A stretch of 6,672 nt of DNA from positions 1-6,672 of the forward strand of contig JAITTA010000273.1 of NCBI GenBank assembly GCA_031287395.1, written 5' to 3'. This stretch comes from Dysgonamonadaceae bacterium (GTDB lineage Bacteria; Bacteroidota; Bacteroidia; Bacteroidales; Azobacteroidaceae). This document shows positions 1 to 5,974 of the stretch, piece after piece. Position numbers and translations under genes: made by a program. The notes below the pieces were generated by a model. It did no database searches, was not told where the DNA came from, and saw only the letters and a list, made by a program, of their open reading frames with translations. Positions within the stretch are counted from its first letter, which is position 1. Each line of letters opens with the position of its first letter.

Positions 1-22
1 AAACCTGATGAAAAGTGTTCAT
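1..22 (-). CDS. Possible start of a downstream minus-strand gene (recQ suspected), partial
   Basis: An ATG reads leftwards from position 22 and gives MNTFHQV before the window ends, so only seven codons are visible. It lies about 110 bases downstream of the recJ stop, on the same strand, behind an A/T-rich leader of the kind seen at other starts here. In Bacteroidales the gene following recJ is often recQ, and a short N-terminus of this type would suit a RecQ helicase. That identity is inferred from gene order only; seven residues cannot show a family, and the ATG may be chance. Confidence 0.3.
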
Positions 23-50
23 TTTAAAGTGATGGTTTAGTTAAGGATGC

Positions 51-111
51 GTGTACGATACTCGATACCCGATACGCGAAGGCTTGCGCACGAATCCGTG
101 TGCCTTACGCC
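51..111. repeat. Tandem heptamer plus hairpin downstream of recJ
   Basis: Three head-to-tail copies of the heptamer CGATACN lie at 56-62, 63-69 and 70-76, differing only in the last base. Immediately after comes an inverted repeat: GCGCACG (86-92), loop AATC (93-96), CGTGTGC (97-103), a 7-bp stem with one G-U pair. A further GGC/GCC pair at 81-83 and 109-111 could extend it across an internal loop. The block fills most of the gap between recJ and the possible next gene. It has no T-run after the stem in the recJ direction, so it does not look like a standard intrinsic terminator. It could be a dispersed intergenic repeat or an RNA-processing hairpin; this is inference. Confidence 0.5.
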
Positions 112-131
112 GCATACCCTGTTCTTTTTCG

Positions 132-1862
132 TCATTGTTCATTTGTCCTGATATCTTTAATTAAGAGTTGGATCGAGGTAACGTTGTTATAAGTGTTTTC
201 TTCCACGGTATAACAAATGTCAAACGGTTTTCCGGAGATGATGTGACTTCCAAAACGATACATCCCGAAGGCGATGGCCGATATCACTACGTCGGAAGAG
301 TCGTCGACCAGATCCAGTTTGATATGTTCCAATTCTTTTCCAACCAACTTGCTGGAACCTGAGTCCCGGACTCCTATAGTACAGAAAACCGGTTTTTGGT
401 TCTCCGGACCGTAAGGATTCATCTTTTTGAGATCTTCCAGCAAATCCTGATTGATTTCGTTGAATTTCAGTTCAAGATCAATATCCAGGGTTTGGATCAT
501 TTGTTCTTTGATCATGTGTATATCGGCAAAGTTCTCGAGTCTTTGTTTGAATGTCTCCAGGTTCTTGTGTTGTAAGGTCATTCCTGCGGCATAGGTATGC
601 CCTCCGAAATTTTCAAGCAGATCTTTACAGGATTCAATAGCTTTGTAGATATCGAATCCTGTGACGGAACGCGCCGATCCCGTAATGAATCCGTTCGATT
701 GAGTTAAAACAATAGCCGGTTTGTAGAATTTTTCCGTCAGGCGGGAAGCGACAATCCCAATAACGCCTTTATGCCATTCCGGATTGAAGACAACGATAAT
801 TTTACCTTCTATCATTTGGGGATTTTCTTCGATAAGAGCATTGGCTTCGTCGGTCGTTTTTTTATCCAATTCCCTCCGGTCATCGTTGTATTGATCTATA
901 TTTTCACTCTTGATCCGGGCTGTGGTGAAATCTTTCGATAACAGGAGGTCTACAGCTTCTTTTCCGTTCATCATACGACCGGAAGCATTGATTCTGGGCC
1001 CAATCTTGAAGACGATATCGCTCATTGAAATCTCTTTTCCGGCCAATCCGCAAACGTCGATAATCCCTTTTAATCCCTTGCTGGGGTTGAGATTCAAATG
1101 TTTTAAGCCATAAGCCGCCAACACCCGGTTTTCTCCGGTGATCGGGACGATATCGGAGGCGATACTGACTGCAACCAAATCCAGGAGATTCCTTAAACGG
1201 GAGGCTTCGATACCGTTACTTGCCGCAAAGGCCTGCATGAATTTGAATCCTACTCCGCAACCGGATAAATGTTCATAAGGATAATTCGAATCCGTACGTT
1301 TGGCATCCAGTATAGCCACTGCATCCGGCAACCTGTCGTCGGGCATGTGATGATCGCATACGATAAAGTCGATTCCCAACGATTTGGCGTATGCAATTTT
1401 TTCGATGGCTTTAATCCCGCAATCCAAGGAAATAATCAGGGATACACCCGTTTCTTTGGCGTATTCTATCCCTTTGTTGGAAATACCGTACCCTTCATCG
1501 TAGCGATCGGGAATGTAATAGTCCAGATTGGATTTCCAACTGTTCTGTTCTAGAAATTTATAAACTAAGGAGACGGCAGTCGTACCGTCAACATCATAGT
1601 CCCCATAAATCATAATCCTCTCTTTATTCCCAAGAGCTTTATTCAACCGTTCTACTGCTTTTTGCATATCGGGATAAAGGAAGGGATCGTGTAAATCCTT
1701 TAAATTAGGATTCAAAAACTCATGAACTTTTTTTTCGGTTGTAATCCCCCTTTGTATCATCAAGAGGCAGACTGCGGGAGATAATCCGAACTTTTCAGCA
1801 ATTTCCTCTCGCCTAAGTAATTGTTCTTGTGTTGGGAGTTGATAATTCCATTTGTTTGTCAT
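132..1862 (-). CDS. recJ: Single-stranded-DNA-specific exonuclease RecJ
   Basis: This is a cytoplasmic 5'-to-3' single-strand DNA exonuclease of the DHH phosphoesterase family, acting in RecF-pathway recombination and in mismatch and base-excision repair. The 576 residues are the usual full length. The DHH motifs appear in order: YGDYDVDG (86-93, metal-binding aspartates), SLDCG (145-149), CDHH (169-172) and SDIVP (236-240). Then come GPRINASGR (288-296), the DHHA1 region with HKGVIGIVASR (364-374), SAR (396-398) and GGHTYAAG (420-427). A C-terminal OB-fold-like region covers about 455-570. All expected metal ligands seem present, so the enzyme should be active. The ATG at 1862 gives MTNKWNYQLP, which fits the conserved Bacteroidales N-terminus. 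No Shine-Dalgarno site is seen; the leader has an A-rich tract (complement of 1872-1885), common in this phylum. It is divergent from the tsaC operon. Confidence 0.97.
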   Translation of the reverse strand: MTNKWNYQLPTQEQLLRREEIAEKFGLSPAVCLLMIQRGITTEKKVHEFLNPNLKDLHDPFLYPDMQKAVERLNKALGNKERIMIYGDYDVDGTTAVSLVYKFLEQNSWKSNLDYYIPDRYDEGYGISNKGIEYAKETGVSLIISLDCGIKAIEKIAYAKSLGIDFIVCDHHMPDDRLPDAVAILDAKRTDSNYPYEHLSGCGVGFKFMQAFAASNGIEASRLRNLLDLVAVSIASDIVPITGENRVLAAYGLKHLNLNPSKGLKGIIDVCGLAGKEISMSDIVFKIGPRINASGRMMNGKEAVDLLLSKDFTTARIKSENIDQYNDDRRELDKKTTDEANALIEENPQMIEGKIIVVFNPEWHKGVIGIVASRLTEKFYKPAIVLTQSNGFITGSARSVTGFDIYKAIESCKDLLENFGGHTYAAGMTLQHKNLETFKQRLENFADIHMIKEQMIQTLDIDLELKFNEINQDLLEDLKKMNPYGPENQKPVFCTIGVRDSGSSKLVGKELEHIKLDLVDDSSDVVISAIAFGMYRFGSHIISGKPFDICYTVEENTYNNVTSIQLLIKDIRTNEQ

Positions 1863-2119
1863 TATATATTGTTTTTTCTTTTTTTGCGCTCTCTACGCCA
1901 ACCCTCTTAAAAGAGTCTCTCGTTTTTATAATTTCAATTAAATCTTAAAAAAACGAACCTGTAAAGTTAATGTTTTATACTGAATATATGATTATATTTT
2001 TGAATATTTTTTTACGGCTATTCGCAAATTTGCTCCTGTGCGTCTGTTTTCATTGTCATTGAACTGACTTTTATTCATACCTTAACGCAATATTATCTTT
2101 TGTCCGGAAGGAGAATATA

Positions 2120-2137
2120 AACTTAAAACTTAAAACC
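2120..2137. repeat. Short tandem heptamer AACTTAA upstream of tsaC
   Basis: Two perfect head-to-tail copies of AACTTAA (2120-2126 and 2127-2133) are followed by AACC, the start of a third degenerate copy. The tract lies 20-35 bases upstream of the candidate -7 box, so it overlaps the region where a -33 element would sit. Low-complexity A/T-rich sequence could produce this by chance. Confidence 0.4.
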
Positions 2138-2155
2138 TGAAATATAAAAAATGAT

Positions 2156-2163
2156 TACATTTG
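2156..2163 (+). promoter_or_regulatory. Candidate Bacteroidota -7 promoter box for the tsaC operon
   Basis: TACATTTG matches the Bacteroidota primary-sigma -7 consensus TAnnTTTG exactly and ends 19 bases before the tsaC ATG, implying a very short leader. No clear TTTG -33 element is seen at the usual spacing, which weakens the call. A second possibility is TATCTTTTG at 2094-2102, one base longer than the consensus, which would give a leader of about 75 bases. A transcription start map would decide between them. Confidence 0.38.
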
Positions 2164-2182
2164 TGCTTGAATTTCTTGAAAT

Positions 2183-2746
2183 ATGAATGACGAAATCAGA
2201 AAAGCTTGTGAAATTCTCTCTCAGGGAGGTGTTATTTTATATCCTACGGATACGATTTGGGGAATAGGATGTGATGCTACGAACGAAGCTGCCGTTAAAC
2301 GGGTGTATGAAATCAAACAACGTGTTGATTCCAAGTCGATGTTGGTTCTGATAGATTCTCCGGATTATCTGGATTACTATGTGGATGATTTACCTGAAAT
2401 AGCATTGAATCTGGTCGATGTTGCGGATAAACCTCTGACGATCATTTATTCCGGAGCAAAAAATCTGGCTCCAAATTTGATTGCCGGTGATGGGTCCATA
2501 GGTATCCGGATCACAAAAGAAAAATTTTCTCAAGGTCTTTGTGCCCAGTTTAAAAAACCGGTTGTTTCTACTTCTGCGAATATTAGCGGATTGCCTGCTC
2601 CCGGAAATTTTTTCGAAATACACGAAAATATTAAAAAATCCGTTGATTACATAGTGGATTTCCGGAGAGAAGAAAAAAACAACCCCAAGCCGTCTGGGAT
2701 TATCAAGTTGGGAAAAGGTGGTGAAATACAAATAATCAGGCCCTGA
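2183..2746 (+). CDS. tsaC: L-threonylcarbamoyladenylate synthase (TsaC/YrdC type)
   Basis: The enzyme makes threonylcarbamoyl-AMP from threonine, bicarbonate and ATP, the first step of the t6A37 modification of ANN-decoding tRNAs; TsaD, TsaB and TsaE, not in this window, complete it. The 187 residues form a single YrdC domain, as in E. coli TsaC, without the extra C-terminal domain of Sua5. Visible motifs are YPTDTIWG (20-27), the KxR pair K45/R47 and STSAN (129-133). K45, R47, S131 and N133 complete the tetrad typical of active family members, which favours TsaC over the related YciO group. PSGII (170-174) lies near the end. The ATG gives the expected N-terminus directly before the YrdC fold. 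It is first in a four-gene operon, with seven bases before the next start. Main alternative: another YrdC-fold paralogue. Confidence 0.93.
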   Translation: MNDEIRKACEILSQGGVILYPTDTIWGIGCDATNEAAVKRVYEIKQRVDSKSMLVLIDSPDYLDYYVDDLPEIALNLVDVADKPLTIIYSGAKNLAPNLIAGDGSIGIRITKEKFSQGLCAQFKKPVVSTSANISGLPAPGNFFEIHENIKKSVDYIVDFRREEKNNPKPSGIIKLGKGGEIQIIRP

Positions 2747-2753
2747 ACAAAGA

Positions 2754-4175
2754 ATGAGAAAAGCGACTCAACTTTGGATGTATCTGGTTGCCGATTTTTT
2801 TTCGGCGGCTGTTGCATGGTTCATATTCAATATCTTGAGATACTATGAAGTTGCTCAATATGAAGGTATAGAATCTTTGTGCAATTTCATGCGGTATCCG
2901 CGGGTGTTTGCAGTACAGGTTATGATGCCTTTTTTCTGGATTGTACTACATTATTATTCGGGATATTATAATAAACCTCTTGAAAAATCCCGTTTATCCG
3001 AATTTTTTGTGACGTTTAGGACCACCTTAATCGGTATTATTATTATCTTTTTTACAGTTTTGTTAAATGGAATGCCTGAATATTTCTATTTGTATTACCA
3101 ACAGTTTGCCGCGTTGTTTTTATGCATATTTGCCATTACCTATTTTTTCCGGGTTTTGATAACCAACCGGGCTGCAAAAAAAATACGGAACGGAGAATGG
3201 ACGGTCAAGGCATTGGTATTGGGAAATGGAGAAAAAGCATTGGATATAAGGGACCAGCTCAGTAAACCTATGAATTCGTTGGGATATACCATTGAAGGAT
3301 TTGTCGATACAAACAGGATCTGTTTTCCTAAAGGAGATACTCCACTGGTTGTTATCGGAACATTGGACGATTTGAGCTTTTTGATAAGAGAACATAAGAT
3401 TGAAGAACTGATCGTTGCTATCGATACGGAAGAAGACCGGGTTTTATTGAGTTTATTGTATTCGTTGTATCAATATAAACTGCCGATTAAATTACCGATC
3501 AGTTATACCAGAATTCTTACGGGAGGTGTTAAAATAGGGACACTCACAGGAGTTCCGCTGGTTGATGTAACCGACAATAATTTTTCCGAAGCGGAAAAAA
3601 ATATTAAATATTCCCTGGATAAACTGATTTCTTTATTAATTTTAATATTTTTGTCTCCTCTTTATGCTTATTTGGCTATAAGAGTGAAATTGGATTCTCC
3701 GGGGCCGGTTTTTTTGAAACAGGAACGAATAGGATATATGGGAAAGCCTTTCGATATCTATAAGTTTCGTACCATGAAGGAAGATGCCGAAAAAAACGGA
3801 CCTTTGCTTTCTTCCGGAAATGGAGATCCCCGGGTTACCAAGTACGGAAAATACATGCGAAAATACCGTATGGATGAACTTCCTCAGTTTTGGAACGTTC
3901 TGAAAGGGGATATGGCATTGGTTGGCCCGCGCCCCGAACGTAAATATTATATCGACCGGATTGTCGGGAAGGCGCCTTATTACTATTTGCTTCATAATGT
4001 TCGTCCGGGTATTACTTCCTGGGGAATGGTTAAGTATGGCTATGCAAGTACAGTCGAACAGATGATTGAACGCATGCAATACGATATTTTATATTATGAA
4101 AATATGTCGTTATTACTGGATTTGAAGATATTGATTTATACAGTGAGAACAATACTAACAGGAAAAGGTATTTAA
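2754..4175 (+). CDS. Polyprenyl-phosphate glycosyl-1-phosphate transferase (WbaP/WcaJ-like sugar transferase)
   Basis: A membrane enzyme expected to move a sugar-1-phosphate from a nucleotide sugar to undecaprenyl phosphate at the inner membrane's cytoplasmic face, starting assembly of a surface glycan or protein-linked oligosaccharide. Its 473 residues have the long WbaP/WcaJ layout: four predicted membrane helices (about 9-27, 53-70, 88-105, 115-134), a soluble Rossmann-like middle domain (about 150-270, with LVLGNGEKA), a hydrophobic probably re-entrant helix ending in SP (about 287-308), then the bacterial sugar transferase domain. That domain shows KQERIG (322-327), IYKFRTM (335-341), the catalytic Asp-Glu pair D374-E375 in MDELPQFWNVLKGDM, VGPRPE (390-395) and RPGITSWG (417-424). 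Nothing essential seems missing. The donor sugar cannot be read from sequence. No other glycan gene is nearby, which is unusual. The start lies seven bases after tsaC, without a clear ribosome binding site. Confidence 0.93.
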   Translation: MRKATQLWMYLVADFFSAAVAWFIFNILRYYEVAQYEGIESLCNFMRYPRVFAVQVMMPFFWIVLHYYSGYYNKPLEKSRLSEFFVTFRTTLIGIIIIFFTVLLNGMPEYFYLYYQQFAALFLCIFAITYFFRVLITNRAAKKIRNGEWTVKALVLGNGEKALDIRDQLSKPMNSLGYTIEGFVDTNRICFPKGDTPLVVIGTLDDLSFLIREHKIEELIVAIDTEEDRVLLSLLYSLYQYKLPIKLPISYTRILTGGVKIGTLTGVPLVDVTDNNFSEAEKNIKYSLDKLISLLILIFLSPLYAYLAIRVKLDSPGPVFLKQERIGYMGKPFDIYKFRTMKEDAEKNGPLLSSGNGDPRVTKYGKYMRKYRMDELPQFWNVLKGDMALVGPRPERKYYIDRIVGKAPYYYLLHNVRPGITSWGMVKYGYASTVEQMIERMQYDILYYENMSLLLDLKILIYTVRTILTGKGI

Positions 4176-4189
4176 TTCTCCGTTATATT

Positions 4190-5971
4190 ATGATTAGGAA
4201 TTGGTTTGATGCATTATTCTCCTGGAGAGAAAAACATATAAAAGAGAAGCATTTTATTTTGATTATCAGCTTTTTAGTTGGGATTGCGACTGCTATGACT
4301 GCAATTCTTTTAAAAAGCATGATTCATTTTATCCAGCACATTCTTACGGAACGGATGGATGTAACGAATGCCAACTATTTATATTTGGTTTATCCGATTA
4401 TAGGAATCCTGCTTTCCGGATTGTTTGTTAAATACATTGTAAAGGATGATATAGGTCATGGTGTTACTAAAATTTTGTATGCCATCTCCCAACGTAAAAG
4501 CCGGATTAAGAGACATAATACCTGGTCGTCGTTAGTTGCCAGTTCTATTACCATCGGATTAGGCGGGTCGGTGGGGGCTGAGGCGCCCATTGTGCTTACG
4601 GGAGCTGCGATCGGTTCCAACCTTGGTAGTTTGTTCAAAATGGAACAAAAAACCTTGATGTTGCTTGTCGGTTGTGGCGCTGCCGGGGCTATTGCCGGGA
4701 TTTTCAAAGCTCCGATAGCCGGTTTGCTGTTTACGATCGAAGTGTTGATGTTGGACCTGACTATGACATCTGTTCTTCCGTTGTTGATTTCATCGGTTAC
4801 TGCGGCTACTGTTTCTTATGTTTTTACGGGTCAGGAAGCCATGTTTAAATTTACCCAGATGGAAGCGTTTGTCATCGGCAGGATTCCTTATGTTCTGATG
4901 CTTGGCGTTGTCTGTGGGTTGGCTTCTTTGTATTTTACCCGGACAACCATCTGGTTTGAAAGTATATTTAGAAAACTGAAAACATTTCGGAAAAAGTTTG
5001 TATTCGGGGCCGTTGTTTTGAGTGTCCTTATTTTCCTGTTGCCTCCTTTATATGGCGAAGGTTACGATACTATTGGTTCTTTGTTGGGGCACCAGTACAA
5101 TCAGTTACTGGATGGGAGCCTTTTTTACGATATGAAGTCAAGCTCCATGGGAGTGATTATTTTCATGCTCCTGATTATTCTGCTTAAGGTGTTTGCTACC
5201 AGTGCTACCAATGGAGGAGGAGGGTGTGGCGGAATATTTGCCCCTTCATTATTTCTGGGGAGCATTGTCGGTTTTACCTTTTCGTATGCTTCCAATTATT
5301 TGGGAATATTCAGTCATTTGCCGGAAGAAAATTTTGCATTGATGGGAATGGCCGGAATGATGGCCGGAGTGATGCATGCTCCGTTGACTGCGGTCTTCCT
5401 GATAGCGGAATTGACCGGGGGATTTGACTTGTTCCTGCCTTTAATGATTGTCTCCATCAGTTCGTATATTACCATTTTGTCTTTTGAGAGACATAGCTTG
5501 TATTCCATACGTCTGGCCCAGAAAGGGGAATTACTGACCCATCACAAGGACAAAGCGGTTTTAACATTGCTCAATCTGAATACGGTCATCGAGACCGACC
5601 TCATTGAGGTTAAACCGGAAATGATGCTGGGAGATGTTGTCAAGGCAATTGCAAAATCGAAACGGAACGTATTTCCCGTAACCGATCAACGGGGAATTTT
5701 ACGGGGGGTCGTTCTTCTGGATGATATCCGGAATATCATGTTCCGTCCGGAACTTTATGAACGGTTTAATGTAAAAAAGTTCATGGTTTCTCCTCCGGCT
5801 AAGCTCAATATCAACCAACCGATGGAGAAAATTATGCAGATTTTCGACGATACAAAAGCCTGGAACTTGCCGGTGATAGATAATGAAGACAAGTATATCG
5901 GTTTTGTGTCCAAGTCGAAAATATTCAATGCTTATCGCGATATTTTAGTGGAAAATTTTTCAGAAGGATAA
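4190..5971 (+). CDS. ClC-family chloride channel or Cl-/H+ antiporter with C-terminal CBS pair
   Basis: An inner-membrane anion-transport protein of the ClC family, normally a homodimer with one pore per subunit. The 593 residues comprise a ClC membrane domain (about 20-440) and two CBS domains (about 465-520 and 530-585), which often bind adenine nucleotides and regulate transport. Filter motifs by position against E. coli CLC-ec1: GHGVT (89-93) replaces GSGIP, GAEAP (129-133) corresponds to GREGP and keeps the gating glutamate E131, GGIFAP (347-352) matches GxFxP, and Y438 in LYS matches Tyr445. E184 matches Glu202, but V185 stands where CLC-ec1 has the internal proton glutamate Glu203. Thus the ion is probably an anion, while channel versus antiporter is open. 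The start is 14 bases after the sugar transferase stop; the stop is three bases before fmt. No substrate-specific context is seen. Confidence 0.93.
   Translation: MIRNWFDALFSWREKHIKEKHFILIISFLVGIATAMTAILLKSMIHFIQHILTERMDVTNANYLYLVYPIIGILLSGLFVKYIVKDDIGHGVTKILYAISQRKSRIKRHNTWSSLVASSITIGLGGSVGAEAPIVLTGAAIGSNLGSLFKMEQKTLMLLVGCGAAGAIAGIFKAPIAGLLFTIEVLMLDLTMTSVLPLLISSVTAATVSYVFTGQEAMFKFTQMEAFVIGRIPYVLMLGVVCGLASLYFTRTTIWFESIFRKLKTFRKKFVFGAVVLSVLIFLLPPLYGEGYDTIGSLLGHQYNQLLDGSLFYDMKSSSMGVIIFMLLIILLKVFATSATNGGGGCGGIFAPSLFLGSIVGFTFSYASNYLGIFSHLPEENFALMGMAGMMAGVMHAPLTAVFLIAELTGGFDLFLPLMIVSISSYITILSFERHSLYSIRLAQKGELLTHHKDKAVLTLLNLNTVIETDLIEVKPEMMLGDVVKAIAKSKRNVFPVTDQRGILRGVVLLDDIRNIMFRPELYERFNVKKFMVSPPAKLNINQPMEKIMQIFDDTKAWNLPVIDNEDKYIGFVSKSKIFNAYRDILVENFSEG
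5962..5968 (+). promoter_or_regulatory. Shine-Dalgarno-like site for fmt
   Basis: AGAAGGA ends six bases before the fmt ATG at 5975 and lies inside the last codons of the ClC gene. It is the best-placed ribosome binding site in the window, where other starts lack one, and it supports ATG 5975 as the fmt start. The overlap also suggests translation of fmt is coupled to that of the ClC gene. Confidence 0.6.
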
Positions 5972-5974
5972 TTC

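Larger units (their letters stand above)
1863..2182. other. Divergent A/T-rich intergenic region between recJ and tsaC
   Basis: This 320-base spacer must carry the start signals for both recJ (leftward) and the tsaC operon (rightward). Visible items are a T-rich tract at 1872-1885 (A-rich in the recJ leader), a small palindrome CTCTT-AA-AAGAG at 1904-1915, a tandem AACTTAA pair at 2120-2133 with a partial third copy, and a promoter-like box at 2156-2163. An AAGGAG at 2107-2112 resembles a Shine-Dalgarno site but has no start codon at a working distance. I see no credible gene, tRNA or known riboswitch. No clear TAnnTTTG box was found for recJ on the minus strand. Confidence 0.7.

Noticed and set aside
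81..111. Hairpin downstream of recJ as an intrinsic terminator
   Set aside because: The stem is not followed by a T-run in the recJ direction, and a further gene may follow on the same strand.
1904..1915. CTCTT-AA-AAGAG palindrome as a regulator binding site
   Set aside because: Only 12 bases, with a two-base centre, in A/T-rich DNA. It has no second copy in the spacer and matches no operator I recognise.
1988..2062. Tiny hydrophobic ORF (24 codons) in the divergent spacer
   Set aside because: It has no ribosome binding site and its composition is what A/T-rich DNA yields by chance. Nothing supports translation.
2390..2731. 113-codon open frame on the minus strand opposite tsaC
   Set aside because: It is antisense to a clear gene, low-complexity and rich in Phe, Arg and Asn, with no recognisable motif.
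3642..4079. 145-codon open frame on the minus strand opposite the sugar transferase domain
   Set aside because: It is fully antisense to a strongly conserved catalytic domain, has no leader signal and no family resemblance, so it is a by-product of the opposite strand's codons.
5224..5427. Out-of-frame plus-strand ORF starting with GTG just behind the AGGAGGAGGAGGG tract
   Set aside because: The Shine-Dalgarno-like tract abuts the GTG with no spacer, and the frame lies inside the conserved ClC pore region. Its translation shows no recognisable domain.
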